The position numbers were made by a program, and so were the translations under genes. Below, in pieces: positions 20,726-35,251 of a DNA stretch of 64,000 nucleotides (position 1 is the stretch's first letter; each line of letters starts with the position of its first letter). This DNA comes from Knufia peltigerae (taxonomy: Eukaryota; Ascomycota; Eurotiomycetes; Chaetothyriales; Trichomeriaceae), in contig JAPDRN010000093.1 of NCBI GenBank assembly GCA_030247855.1, positions 1 to 64,000 on the forward strand, written 5' to 3'. The notes beneath the pieces are model-generated. The model was not told the DNA's origin. It worked only from the letters and a program-made list of their open reading frames with translations, and did not search any database.

Positions 20726-22072
20726 GGATCTGTTCGCATGACCAAATCTTGCCGCCACAGGTCACTGTTGAGGACCGATGGTTCAAAAACTTTGGATTCG
20801 AGCTGCAACAATTGGATAATCAGCAAGAAATCGAAAATGTTCCTTTTGAATATTCAAAAAGGGGGTAGTGGCAGTTTGCCAACGTCTTCCCATCGGTGCC
20901 TTCAGGATATGGTGCCTTGGGCTGTTGAAGACGGTGGCTGTAACATTCCTGACGACGGAGCGTTCCGAGCATCCAGAGACGTCCAAAAACCGTCAACTGG
21001 GAGTTTTTTACTCTGTAGACTACGGGTGTAGACTCCTCGCCGTTGAATGTGAGGGAGCCATGCCACAGTATGTATGATCGAACGATATTGAATCGATGAT
21101 TGCAAGCATAAGAAATACTGCACATACACCATCCATCATTGACAGAGTGCGACTTACAAGAGGGTAAACATCACCATTACACCGAGTGCCTCCATATGTA
21201 GTTGTTCAATTGTCCGCCGGGTTCCAGAGGTTGTGAATGTGAATGACGAGCGACGGGCTTTTTGTACAAGCTTTCAGTAGTCTTCCTAGGTTTGTGGTCT
21301 GTTGTTGGTACGGGGAGTAGTACTTGCAAAAGGACGTTGTGGTAAATCTCGGGGCTGATTATATTTTATATAAATACACACATTACCTAGGGAGACACGG
21401 AGTAATACTGGTTCTCAATGTCGGATGGAGTGAGTAAACGCGTTCTTACTCTTAAGACTCTGACCAACATACCTCGGGTACACACGATCAGGTAATTTCA
21501 GGTACTCGTTGATCGGGTTTGTCTTCATTTCATCTAACACCTCTTCTAGGTGATGTGTGACAAACTCGAGGTAAAAAGGTGACTGGTCACTCCCATGTAC
21601 ACAGTAGGAGTACGTAGCAGTGCAATTCCACCCCAGTTCAGATACAACACCGGGTGTTTGTTTTCTTTCTTGTTCACAACTCTGTACAATTTGATTGCCA
21701 TGTCGTATTTGCCACATGGCAAGGAACACGGTTCAAAACCAAGAACAAAAAAAAAGACAAGAAAAATCATCATCGCTCATCATTTTCCTCCCCCTCAAGA
21801 TGAGAAATGTCAAAAAAGGGGACTAGATAAAAAATACAAGAAGAGAAAAAAAAGAGAATCCCCGCTGCCTTTCCCTCTTCGAACCCCCCCTTCCTTTCCT
21901 TCCCGCCCATAAACAAACGCCTGTTCATCTCACAAAGCTGCAAGAGCAACATCATCATCACTTGGTGCCTTGTTTTCCGAGAACAAGGGCCACTCATACC
22001 ATATTCGAGGGCGTAATTTCCCAGCATTCTTTGAAATGCCCCAAACCTGTAATTACAATTACTGGCCCAAAA
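20726..22072. other. Convergent region between APC6 and TRA1, no gene seen
   Basis: 1.35 kb between convergent genes. It contains A/T-rich stretches (about 21355-21390, 21740-21860) and a C run near 21885. The open frames are short and have no features. A CACGGAGTA near-match to the recurrent motif is near 21396. Confidence 0.45.
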
Positions 22073-25000
22073 TCAAAGCCATGGCATCCACAACCCATCC
22101 ATAGAACTGAGCTTCATGGGATCGGTAGCTCGACTCACGAGGTCCACCACATTCTGGCAGGCAGGCAAGACTCCTGTAGCGCCACTACCTTCGCCATTCG
22201 CAGCGCCTACACTTCCTTGCGTCTTGGACAATGCAAGAGCCCGGCGCACGATGAATTCGGCATTCTGTGCCACGAGTTCTCGAAGGTGCTGCCCTTCCAT
22301 CTTGGCGTCATTCGAGTTGTGCGACCGACCGGCAGCCCAATTGTACATTTCATCTCGGACAAAGATGCTCAATTGCTGTTCCATTTCGTATCCTTGATCC
22401 TGCTCTGCCAGACATCGCGCAATTGCCATGAGTGAAGCGGTGAAGATGCCTTCGACCGCCAATGGACCCATGAGTGTTTGAATGTTGGGACTAAGTCTGA
22501 ATGGCACGGCTTCAGGATTGTAAAAGTACGCTCGTCCCGAGTTCAGGTTAGGGAGCAGGTCGCTGGCCCAGATGTCGCCTGTCGAGCGAGAGATGGAGAA
22601 CTTCATGGGGTACCGTGCCGACATGTGCATGATGTAAGTCATGAATGTGGTCGCGGCAAATTGATATGCGAATTGTCGCCGGAAAAGCCAAAAGTCCGCG
22701 AAACTCGGGTAAATGTCCTGGAAGTATCGCAGCGCAATAGTGTTCGGCACCCAACGCTCTTGAATGGTGTTGAAGATCTCGGTTTTCATCACTGCCACTT
22801 GATCGTGAGTGCGTGGCTGAGTCTTTTGTTGTTCGGCAATCGTGCGTGACTTTTCGAGGAGGAACAACATCGGGTCGTCTCGTGACATGCCTGGCGCTTG
22901 ACGAACAAAGTCCTCATAGACGGACTGCAAGGTCACATATGAAGCATCGTCCTGAACAAGCCGGATATAGGGCGCGATAGGCACAAATATTGGCAGGTGG
23001 AAGTACAAATTGCGCCGGCGAGACTCCTTCCGCTTGGCCAGCGTCTGGTTAAAGATACGGAAGAGCTGGACAATGCGTTCTTCTCGTCGGACCTTGCCAC
23101 CAGTGGGGTGCTGCACAGCGAACGGATGTAGCGAACCATCATGGCCACGAATGGTGAGTCGCCGATGGCAGATGCTGTTTCCTCGAACAAGCTCAACTGT
23201 AGGCATAAAGCGCTCGATGCGGACAAAGTCGGTGTTCTTGTCTTTGTGTTGTTGATATTGACCTGGCACCTCGACCGAATCGTCGAATTTGAGAAACTTG
23301 AACTCGCTCAAATGATGACTGTAGGCTTCAAGCGCTGCCCATTGTTGACGATGGTCGAGCTTCTGTTCGAATTTGTCTCTCCACCGTCGCAGCTTGTGGA
23401 TGTACTCGTACATTGTTGGCTTGGTCTGCACGAAATCGGCTTCAAACGACTTGCGGATGTGAGCAGGAAGGACAGAAGTCACAAAACGGGCAATGTTTGC
23501 TTCCGTGGAAGGTGGCAATTTGGCACCTTCAGCGTAAGTGATCGGAGCCCTGCTGATGTAGGCTAAACCGTCGTTAAGCAGTGCCACAATGAGTCGATGC
23601 GCATCCTCGTCCGGTGGGCACTTGAAGTGCTTAGATAGTTGGTCAGTCATGGTTTCCATTGATAGAGCAAGCAATGGGAAAGCGGTCTTCAAGCCTGCCA
23701 TAATCTCGTCTGTATGGTCCCATGGTTTCTTCGGCTCTTCTTTAGTCTCAGCTTCGGTTACACCATTCACGTTGGTCCCATTGGCCTGAGTCTCGCCATT
23801 AGGTTCCTGCTTAGGTTCCTGCTTCAGTTTTGGAGAGGCTGATCCTCGAGTTGTGGCTTCACCATTTGCAGTGCCAGGTCGGGAACCACTTTCAGACTTC
23901 TCAAGTTTGTCTTGTATGGCTTTCTGTTGTCGTTTCTGAGCCTCGAATTGTTTCTTCTTGGTCAAGAACTCCTCTCTGGTCGCGCGCAAGTTGTAGAAAA
24001 GGGCTTGCGGGAATGCCTTGGCAATCTTCACCAAGACTGATTTCGCAAGACGCGCCTCCTTATGCTCGAGACTACCAAGCAGTTGAGGCACAAATGTCGT
24101 CCAATACCAGACTGGAGTCTCGCCCTTGAAGTCTTCGAATGCTTTAGCAATGTGCCCTTCTTCGTCATCGAGACTCAGCAACCATAGGACCCGACTGAGC
24201 ATCTTGCGGGACTTCGCACTCTTGTAAAGACCGGCAGCTTCGAGATAGCAACTAACAGCGTTGCTCGCAGCTTCGATGAGGCTAGGATTTTCTTTGAATT
24301 TGCGATCCGAGTACTGACCCCATTCTGCCCATGCCTTTGGCAGGCGTAGATCGTAATACAATGCTACGCCAAAGGCCTCATTCGCCTCTTCAGCATGTTG
24401 GAGCTTGGCCAGAAACATACCTTTGAGCGTGTAGAACTCGGCTTTCTGTTGTGCCCCAAAATAATTGAGGTTAGTGTTATTAATAACGTCCAGACCGTTG
24501 TTCAGTTCGCTCTTGTTCTGGTAATGACATTTTGCCTGTTCCCGAAGTTTGAGGAACGCCTCCTGAATTTCGATGTTGGGCAAAGTGTAAATCTTTCCCA
24601 ACTGGTTGATACAGACTTCTGGCATCTGGTGTTTTCGTGCCACATGTGCGAACTTGTTGATAATCCAGGCAGTCTCGTGGTATCCCCGGAACGCATAGGA
24701 ATTGTTGCCGACGTTGTTACCGCCTTGTGGCAAAAGTGGGAGATATGTCGAATTCACAAGTTGAAAAACATGCTGGCGCCAGGTGACGAGATCTTGCCAT
24801 GCGTTGATGTCGTCCCAGATGTTTGGTAAACGGTCTCTCCACGCCTGCAGGAGGAGTTTGACTTCTTGTGACTTGTTGTCAAGATTACGTTCGTTCGTAG
24901 ACATCAAGCTATCGCAGATAACACTAGCATCGTGAAGTTCAACCAGTTGCTGGAAATTCTGGAGTATGGGTATGTGCGCGCCTGTAAGTCGTCTCGGGAG

Positions 25001-28000
25001 CTGGTGCCATTTCCGGATGGACAATTGAATGGCTTCATCACAAACATGCTGGAACTCGGCGCGGGAGACTTGCTTTGAATTGTACCGTAGCAACGCCATG
25101 AAGCCTTGGAAGAATGTACGTCTTGGAGTTGGGGCATCTGAGACGGACTTGATCATCGAATCCAGCTGGTTGCGATTCTCGTCTCCTGCCCAAGCTTCGT
25201 AATTTCTCCAGGCCGATTCCAAGAGGAGGTCGCCGAAATTTTCGTGCTTTGCAAATTCTCCCAGTATATCCCATTGCTGCAGTTTTTGCCCACAGATAAT
25301 CCAATGATCTTCCCATAGGTAATACTCGCCTTGGGAGAACGGGACAACACCGGTTCTTGCTTTGACCTGCGCAGCCTCCCAAAGTTGTTGTGCCTTTTCC
25401 CACATTCCATGTTGTTCGTAAGATAAGGCTGCGTTGGTCTCCATGAACTTGCACCTACGTCGCCAAGTACCATAGAACAGGTCATCTTCTTGAAGGCCCG
25501 CATAGACCTCGACCAAAGCATCCAGATTGCTCTCCCGAACTTGGGGCGTATCAATAAGAGGGTCCACGGTCGACTCTTCCAATGAGATGAGGGCAGTATA
25601 CCAAGCATCATACGTTCGGCCCAGGAATTTGAGGACGTGCGGTGGCACCTTAAAGCGCGGCCTTGCTCGAATGGCACCTTCCAGCAGCGCCTGCACCACA
25701 TTGGGACGTAGATTGAGCTGTCTTTGGTGGTGCTCCCTAGTAAGAAGCGTAACCATGCCCTTCTCTAGGTCGAGGCGCTCGTCTCTGCTTAGTGCCGACC
25801 AGCACAGCGGGAAGAGTTTGACCCAGACGTCATAAGCCATACTGTCATCTGTGTGCTGAAGCTGGGTGATCGGGTCAAGGAGATCACGTACTTTAACTTC
25901 TTGAATGTCCTGGTTGAAACGACGTTGCGCCACAACGAGAGCTTCTAGACTATCCTCAATCAGGAGATCGTCTTTGCCTTGTTCAGGATTTACAAGGCCA
26001 GGCATGAATAAACTTGACATTGGGCACACGCGAACATCCTCGGGATGAAGTCGCGCAGGCATCGACATTTCCACAGAGCCCATGATGAGATGTGAAGCCT
26101 GCTTCAACCAGAATGAGTCTGCTAATGTGTCCCAATTTTGCAGAGTCAAGACATAGTTCAACCGATAACTGGCCGTCTTTGACAAAGCCCGGTTGAAGAT
26201 ATTCATGAATCGGTTGCGCATATCCACATCTGTTGCTCGTGTTCCAATTAGGAAGGCATGCTCCAAACGAACAGTCAATTCTGTTCTGGTCACTGTGGGA
26301 TCTTCATAAATCTTGATCACCAGTTCCAGGAAGCGTTCAAGAAGGGTCTGATTCTGCCACTTCTCAAAGATAAGCATCTTGTGGAGCACCGCAGTCTTTT
26401 CCTTCAATGTTGGCCACGGTTCCGTCGAGTTGAACACCCATTTTTCAACCATATCCAGGACCTTACCACACATTTCAACGTTGAAGGATTTCTCAACAAG
26501 CGAAGCAAGCACGCTCAAAAAAGGCCGTCTCTGTTCATTGAGTTCCCCCATGCGGGAGGAGAGGATATCGATGGTCTTCTTGATCAAGTCCACGCCAAGG
26601 GCGAATTCGTAAGGATCCATGAGCGGTTCACCCATGCGCCAGCCCGGCGGCGGAGGTCCTGGTGGTATGATGTAGGCATTGATATGATCCTTGGCAAGCT
26701 TTTGTTGCAGTGCTTTCATAGCACCAGGGATATGATCATCAACCTCAGCAGGCCGCACCACGGAGAGGGTCCATAAATTGTTGATGGCCGATGTGTAATT
26801 GCCAGACGAGAGACCTTCCCCAATAAGCACCTTCGAATAACGTGTAGGGAAATCTGTTGGGGTTGAATCCAGCTCCATGGCGTCTTCGTCATCGCTTCGC
26901 TGTGTGGGGATGGCCTCAAGAACTCGACGAACCAAGGGAGGGGTTTTGTCGTCGTCGGTGACAAAATGTAAGCAATCCTGGACCTCTGGGTCATCCATTT
27001 TCAGAGGCTTTTCTAACAGTTTTTGGACTTTTTCCATGTGGTCGACGATCCATTCGTCTGTCTTGGTGCTCACTAAGATACGCATGACCTGTAACGCGTT
27101 GATCATGCATGTCAATTGCTTTTCATCTGCTTTGTCCGCCTTTTCGCTGCTCAGGAGTGGATCAAGAAGCTTTTCGTAAAGGCCGACATCGACATCGGCC
27201 CAAAGATTCGGAGCCAGGAGATCTCGGAGCAGCTGCACAGCTTTCTTGCACATCTCGTTCGGCAGAGGCTGTTGTTGAGCTTTTTGCATTGATTTAGCCT
27301 TAAGTTCGGACGCCGGAACAGGATATCGTTCGGGTAAGGATGTGATGAAGGTAATCATGTATTTCACAACAAGAGTGCGATGCTCTATTGGAATCAGATA
27401 CTCAGTCCTTTCCTTCGTCGATGGAGGTGCTAGAACGGGAGTGCCTGAAGAGTCTCGCTTCCGTGAGGGTGTAAGCTCAGCGGTGGACTGCAACGGAGAT
27501 CCCGCAGAAACTCGCCTCGACTCCCACTGCTGTATCAAGCCAATAAGGGACAACGCGAGCTTTTTGTTCTCATTTGATGGGTTAGGAGGTGGAGCGATCT
27601 TGTGCAACATTTGAACGATAGTGGGGATGAAGAATTCTCGTGATTCATAAAAGAGGTCGGGTTGGCGGACGATAAAGTTGAAGATGCTCTGAACTTGCTG
27701 AAGGTTGCCGGTTTCCTCGTTCAAGATCTTCCGTGGTAGACGGGCCCAATGGGGAGATCTCTTGTCACCAGGCGCGTTGGCTCCCATCCTGGCAGGTAAG
27801 ACTGGAGCGAGAACTTCCAGTGCTTGTGTTACCAAGGTTTTGCCTTCGTTCTGGTGGGCTTTTAGCAGTTGGTTGTAGATTTGTACAGCAACTCTTTGAG
27901 GCGTGTCGTAGGACCGAATAAAATAGCAGATGAGCACGTATGCAGCATATTTGTTGATGACGTCTTCCAGTTTAATGTGACCCCACGAGTATTTGATGAT

Positions 28001-31000
28001 ATCCTTACGATCTTCAGATACTTCGTCTTTGTGATACTTCAGAACGAAAGCAGAAAGTTGTAGTGCTTCCATCCGAGAGTGATCAATGCCCGGCTGTGAT
28101 GAATCGTCGCCTACTTCGGAAGCTGCCGGCTTCCACAAACGCTCCAGGAACAAGTTGAACAGTTTCGTGTCGCTGATGCTGCCGGCTTGATTGTTCTCAC
28201 GCCGAGTATTCTGAATGTCTCGTGCCATTATTGGGTTGACCACGTTGTGCAGGAGGAATGTTTTGACTTTCTGCGATCCTGCTTTCTGTGCGTAAATTTC
28301 GAGGCATCTTTCAATGATGTTAAACCGTCGCTGGGTCGAGTCATCAGTGATGATGGAGTTGAATAGATATTGCGATAATTTGAGTGGGGTCTTGATTTCT
28401 CCTTGTGCTGACGCAGAGAAGAACTCCATCATGAAGTCGAGATCTTCCGGCGCGGATGAAAGATAAGAAGTCAGAATGTCCATTACCCGGTCACCTGTTT
28501 GTTCAACTCGCAGTCGCTGTTGAGGTTGCAAAGTGTCCGCACGTAGTCGACCCTCTAGCTCTTGGCCTGCGGATAGCACCTTTGCGCGAAGCTGTGGCTG
28601 TTCGCTCAACCAGTCTTTAGCAGCATCAGAAGAGCAGATTGAATGGATGACATAGATACCATTGATTGCTGCGGTATCTCCGTCCTGGCCTTCTTCTGCC
28701 TCGAAGGCGGCGTTGACCAAGGCTTCGGATTCGTTCATGACGAATTTGCGTAGATTCGCACTCAAGTCGGAGGCAAGTATCTGCCCGAAAAATCTTCCAT
28801 ATTTCTCTTCCTGTAAGCGTGATTGAAAGAAGGCCCATGTCTCTTGGGGATACTTGTCCAGGTAAAGAATAAGAGGCTGGCGAAACGGACTGGCCACTGT
28901 GCGGCGCAGCTTTGACTCTAAATCTAAAACGCTGTCCACGAGATCTGCCATAAAGCTCGTAGCAGCCGAAGGGAGAAGATGAAAGATGTTGAAAATCGCA
29001 GTCACAATCTTCATCTGTGGATTCTGCTCAATTAGACCAAATGAGACCTTTTGGAGGAGCTGCTCTTCGGCGATGACTTTCATGTGTTCGAGGAGTCGTG
29101 CACCTATTTCGACTTTGAAGTAGTTCGTCAACAAGGTTAACAAGCGAGCGAGACCTTCGAGGCCGGCAACAGTAAGTCGCTTTGAATCTTGCAAATTCAT
29201 CAGAATCGGTCTCAAACCATTCTGCAAAAGATCTTTTGGCAATTTGGCGGTCTGAACGAGGACCTTCTCCAGTCCCGCGTTGGCAGCATCGATGATTTCG
29301 GGGGATTTCGAGTAGAGCAGTTTGAAGAACACAGTGATGATTCTAGCTCGACTCGTGTTCTGTGGCCCGGTAGCAAAGTCCGGCAAACTCATGGCCAATG
29401 ACAGGAGTTTGAGACACGAAACCCGGAGATTGACAATAAGCTGGGCATTGTTGTACTCATCAGGTTTAGGATGTAGGATTTCGGCATCAGCATCCGCAAG
29501 GGCCAAAGACTCCATCATCAGACGGTTCAACTGATCGTTCAAGGGGACAAAATCGTGTCCGAGCCCGAGGCAGTAGGTTATCGCATCGATGAACCCAGTT
29601 TGTGACAAGAACGGCAGCGCTCTAAGCGGCTTGTTGAATATGGGTTGCAGAAGTCTTTCTTTGACCGGAGCGATCAACTCGTGGACGTCCACGCCTACCA
29701 CTTCGGCCATGGTCGAGAAAGCGCGTTGTGCGGTTTCTCGGGCATGCTTATTCATGTGCGAAAGTTCAACACTGAACGTCACAGAAAGTGCATGGATGGT
29801 GCTCTTCTCATTGACCAACATTTCTCGGGTCTGTCCAACGCAGACTTTGCGCAGAATGAACTCGAGCGTTTCTTGGGCCATGATGCGAGTACTGGCGGGA
29901 AATTCCTGTGGAGTATCTTTGATGACAAACAAGAGAGCCCTGATAATCTCAAGCTGCTTGCTGTGTAAAAAGGCATTGCCTAGTGCCAATTTGGTGATCA
30001 CCAGCTGGATGCCGAGAGTCGCACCGGCCTTGGTGAACCATTCGACCTCGCGACATCTGTGACAGAAGGTCGAAATTAGATGCGAGAAGAATGGCAATCT
30101 AGCAGCCCTCTCTTCAGTACCAAATATGGTTCGAGCAGTGTCGACAACTGCAAGCAGAGACGTCTCTGCAGCTTCCCGGATAGTGACGTTGTCCGATGCC
30201 AGACAGTGGCATATCACATCAGCCAGTGTTCGAGTGCTGAGATGTACCGCCCCTTCCCCTGAATTGACATCGAACTCTTTCATCTTTCGACCTGCATCAC
30301 ACAAGGATTGTCCTAATTCGACGATTGTGAAGTGACGAGACACATTAGTGATGAAAGAGTCAGCTTGAGATTTCAAGTCGGGTATGGTGGTAGCAGCGAA
30401 ACAAGCCTTCAGCAATTTCTTCAGGCTTTCTTCCTGTTCTCGACGTTTATGGACTGATTTGCCAAGGTCATTGTGAGTCAGCATGTGAGTGTAGGTAGAG
30501 AAGCGTCGAGAGACAAGATCATTGGCTTCAAGACGAAGCAAGGCTGCAAAATCATCAGGAAGGTTGTCAAATCCAATCAAGAGCTTGACCTGATTGCTGA
30601 TTAGCTTGAACGATTGCTGCTTGTAATAAAGATCCAGAGATTTCTTTGAGGGATTCTTGGCGGTCTCGCTGAGTCTTCGGATTGCGAGATCGACCCCAGT
30701 TTCGAGGGGAAAGGCGCGATCACGGCTGGTCTCAATAAGTCTGATATCGAAACTAGGGTCGTCGTCGGTATACCGTTTGTAAGCAAGCTCATGAGGATGG
30801 TTAAGAAACTTCCTGTTTCGGCCACCAAGTTTTCCAAGTATTCTCATGGTAGTATGAGAATGGAAGTGCTGATAGGGTTGTGGCTGAAGGTGCTCAAACA
30901 AAGCCGCCATCAGTTCATCCATGATTGGCGCCATGATGGGATCAAGGTAATCTGCGGTGAGATTATCAACACAGAGCTCCAGTGTGCGTAAACCTTGGCC

Positions 31001-33570
31001 AACAAGATCGGGACCCGCCCGAAGTGCAACCACAAGAGGTCTCATTAGGTGATTGAGATGCGGTAACAGGTGACTGAGTCTCGCGGGCACAGTAAGCGTA
31101 AGCTCGACGTATAAATCCCTATCATGAGGATCTCTTGCACCCTGCAGCAGGTGATTGAATGTTTCCAACAGCATTTCTAGCAAGGGAAGAATCTCCTTGT
31201 ACAGAAGTTCAAATCGACCACCACCAATGCTCCTGAAGAGGGAACGCAACAGGATAAAGTAATGAATCGGCTTTTCAGCTGTCACGCTCAGCTGTACACA
31301 TTGTGTGATGATCTTAGTGATATGAGGCAAGAGGACTTGCTCATTATGCGTCGAAAAGAGCGTGACTGCCATGAAGGATAACTTGAACATTCGCAACAGT
31401 ATCGACGAGCGGACTATATCGGAAGATCCGACCTCGGGAAGTTTGTCCATGAGGTACTGCAAAACCATCCCGGCAAATGCGGGAGAAGTTGCTTCGCTGG
31501 CCAGGAAAAATTGGGGTAGGTGAAGTAATGCAGTATGTTCGAACATCAGATCGTGTAAATACGGGATTTCAGCTTGGAACACCTCGTGGAATGTCGCAGG
31601 GTCAATACAATGAAACACAGTACCGAAGCTCTCCAACAATTCCTTTTCCTCACGAGTCATTTGAGCCATGGAATGACTCGCCATGAAGTCGACAGGGGAA
31701 GAGTACTGTAGATCAGGCGTTGGGGCTTCGGCACTGTAGTAACGAAAGACTCGAGCACCCTCGTGAAAAAGCTTCGTGATCACGCGTGTCTCCTCAGCAT
31801 TGTAGCCAAAAGAAACTTCGGCCCAGTTCATGGGAATGCTCGCTGCGTCGACATTGAGCCCAGGAGGATTACAAGTCTTCAATTGGTAGAACATGTTCTT
31901 GAGCCCATTAACAAGGTTCTTGAACAAGAACTTGTTGTCGACAACGGGTTCAGCGCCACGATCACGTGGGTTGGATGTTTTGATGGGCGCAGCGTAGAAA
32001 ATGTCTACCTCGTCCCAGTCTGGCACTTCGTTTTTGTCATCCATATACATTTCTGGCTGTATGTCCTTTGATTTCTCGATGTATTGCTTGCTCAACTTGA
32101 CAGCATTGTTATACTGATAGTTCATCGCCGCAAACTTGTCGCCTATGGCATCAAGGATCATTATGAGGAAATAGCGCGCATCTTCCTTGTTGTCCAATTT
32201 AGTGATGCTCTCAGCCATGTTGAGAAGCAACTTGGCGCTCATAGTCTGAAAGCTCGTGCCAGGGAAGTTGTCATGAAGGTTCTTCGTGTAGACCTCAATC
32301 GTTTTGCGGATCTGATTGCGATCGAGCGAATCCCGGACATGGTGAATAAGGTCGGCAAGCATACTGTATGCTAAAGGTCGCATAGTTTCGTACACTGTTA
32401 GACCGGTGCCAATCAGAATACGTTCATCCAGCAGCTCGTCTATCTTGTTCAAGAAGACCTTGCGATAGTTGAAGTTGATGATGTGACGTATCGCAACAAG
32501 TAATTCCTTCCGGGCTCCGGACTTCTCACGCGGGCAATCCTTAAGCAGGCGAACCACGATGGCGGGGAGGGAGGGTAGGAAGTCCGTCAATTGATTCGCG
32601 TAGACTCTCAAGAGGTATGCCAGGAAACTCATAGTTTTGACCTGCGCCGTGATGAAGTCCCCATACGCAGCTCTATTCTTGATCTCCTTGCAAACTCCTG
32701 TGAATATGGTCTTGTTTGCCGCAGCTTCAGCATGTGCTCTTTCCTGTGGTTTCGCCTGTAGTAGAAGAATTCCCTTTATAGATGGGACGAATTTTTTGAC
32801 ATTGGCTGGAACTGAATTTCGGTGGGCTTGGAATATCGAAACCACGATAATGGGACACTCCGAGAGGACTTTGAAAGAATGCATGCCCTTCGCCAATGGA
32901 TGATGTTCTCTTTTTTCAGTGCCTGGATCTGACACAGTGGTCGCTGGAGACCCAGGTCTTGGGGACTGTAGGTTCTGGCCGGGGGGATTGGGCGTAGAGG
33001 AGGAACCCTGGGAATGAGGCGGCGGTGAGTCGAAGGTGTCACGAACAACCTGATCCATCATCTCAAACATCTCTTGAATCAGATCCAGAAATGGTTGAAC
33101 TTTAGAGACTGTCGCTTGCTGCTGGTGACGCTCTAGATCCATGATTGTCTTCAAACACAGAACTGCGTTGTCCTCATTCTCAACCCGCACCAGTTCCATC
33201 AATGTATCAACCATGTCCAGCGCATAAGGTTCAACTTCAGGCGGGCCATGCTGGAGTCTATGGAGGATCTCAAGGATCTGGTTCCGTAGGATGTGTTCAA
33301 AGGAGGTAGGGTTGAAGTCTGGCTTGCCTTCGAGTATCTTCTTGAACACAGGCCAAAGTTTGGACAGGAACTTCGTGAAAACCGCTGGAGGAGAGCACAA
33401 AGTCTCGATGGAATCGCGTAGATCAGTGGCTACATTGGCCTTTACTTTCGTGTCTGTCAAAGCATGCGAGTTAGTATAGTCGTACGTGAAGCCGCCCAAG
33501 AAGACAACTTGCCTGTCTTTGGATCTGAAAGCCTCGTAGCATAAAATTCAATTTTCTGGGAGGCGTCCAT
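22073..33570 (-). CDS. tra1: Tra1, PIKK-family pseudokinase of SAGA and NuA4
   Basis: Giant activator-binding subunit shared by the SAGA and NuA4 acetyltransferase complexes. Exon 1 (33570-33513, MDASQKIEFYATRLSDPKT) joins exon 2 (33453-22073) through an intron starting GC (GCAAGT) and ending CAG, with a TACTAAC branch site; the product is 3812 residues. HEAT repeats fill most of the chain, and the FAT domain starts at about 2500. The kinase-like region follows: RRLTIRGHDGSLHPFAVQHP (about 3440) and NLYFHLPIFVPIAPYIRLVQ. Where active PIKKs carry the HRD-like and DFG motifs, this protein has MHMSARYPMKFSISRSTGDI and an Asn-Ser-Gly-Arg segment, consistent with a pseudokinase. The FATC end is MDGLWMPWL. 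An acidic/Gln-rich insert lies at about 3170-3240. Confidence 0.97.
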
Positions 33571-35251
33571 GTTGCAAGATGATCCCGATGGCCACTCTGA
33601 CTACACCAGGTAGGAGAGAGATCGAGTATGGACTGCGCCAGGATCCTGAGGCGTCTTCATAAGGGCTCGAGACTCAAAAGACCCATTGGCATTTGGAAGA
33701 GGAAGAAAATGGTCGGCGTATCAATTGGGTAGAGAACGTCGAAGTGCAAGAATAAGATTATGTAGAAACTGCCCTCGGCCAACTTCTATGCACTTTAGGA
33801 AGAAAGAAAGGGTAGAAATGGGCGAAGTGCCTCGTGGCTTGAAGGGAGCCTTTGATATTGTCTGGTTCTTTTGCACAATTGGAGACCGAGAGGAAGAATC
33901 GCAATCGCGAATGCGGGAGAGTCGCGAGCCAAATCCAAATGACGCTATATCTTGAAAGGGAATAGCGTGAACATCAGTCACTTACTTTCAGCCATTCAGG
34001 TCTCCCAGAAAGCAGAGTTGTCTGACATTTACTTGTTCCAATTGACCAACCAGAGACAGTGTATCACTACGACAGTGACGGATTGAGTTGTCAGACAATC
34101 ATTTTCTCCTATGCTTACCTGTGTACTCCGTACTTTCCATCCTCCTCGCGCTTGTTGACCACAATTCCCTGGTACGCACGAGCCAAATGAAAGCCCGAAA
34201 GTATTCGAGATGACAAGAAAGATTTCGGTTGATCACTGCAGAGCGCTGTCCGGTGTAGTCTAATAAAGATATTGGACTTCACGTGCGGTGACTTATATTT
34301 TAAAATTGGACACTGGCATACCATCGACACGATACTAGAGACTATAAACGTCGCCAAGGGAACGCAAAGGCCATTGTTCTAGGGAGGATCGTACATGGAG
34401 AGCTGCAACTGGGAGTTTTCACAAAGGGCAAAGAGTGTGACAGTGTGATCGCACTCCACTTGACGTTGGTCACAGGTATTCAGCGAGGATAGGAATCGTT
34501 GGTAACAAGAAGATAGCTTTCGTGATAGGCGTCGTGCAAATCTCTCCTCCCTCTTTGGAAGTATGATTTCACATGGTAGGACCGAGAAGCGGTGAGTGCA
34601 CCCATGAAACTCCAGGAAATAGCAGAAAGTCATAGTGGAATAGTCTCCATCTCAATCAAACACCGTCCACCTCATCCAGGATGCATTGGCTTTGGAACTC
34701 GTCCTTTGACTGCATTGCTCGTTATCTTCATTCCGAAGAGGCAACTATGCAGGCCTCCTACTCTATTACTTTGCAACCACTATTCCCAAAAGCCAACGCA
34801 GAATATCCGCATCATCAGACATTGTACCAGTCATCGGCGACTGATTGCGCGAGATGTACACAAAACTCTATGAAAGTCAACGCTTGCTCACATTGGCATT
34901 TCAAGATCCAAACAGGTCGTCAAAATGTCAAAGCGTGACCCCGGCTCATAGCAAAATCAATGGGACAGCGTGCTTCCGTGTCGCGCGGCATGATGTACTG
35001 TTCGGTGATGAATATCGACCGACCCGCTCGAATGAGTCCGATGCCGTCGTGGTTTGTTTTCCGAACCACTGGTAGACCTCCGAGACTTGGATTGCCCTCC
35101 ATGTGAATCTGCTCGGCGTCTCTGATTACTCGAGTGCTTGTTAGAAACAGCCATCAAGGTCACTAAAATTAAGACGATGGTCTCTTAGCCAATGGAAGGA
35201 TAGTATGGGAAGTGGAAGCAGGGGACGAGTTTGCATGCTGTCTGGTCGAAG
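33571..35251. other. Intergenic 1.7 kb upstream of TRA1, downstream of RTS1
   Basis: No independent gene is recognised. A TACTCCGTA motif is at 34124. A minus-strand open segment from about 35140 to 34957 is rich in Ser, Arg and His and lies just past the RTS1 stop. It could be an alternative last exon of RTS1, because a good donor (GTACGTGG) sits within the final codons of that gene. Confidence 0.4.

Noticed and set aside
22116..33479. Many plus-strand frames of 60-170 codons across TRA1
   Set aside because: Antisense shadows of one continuous conserved gene.
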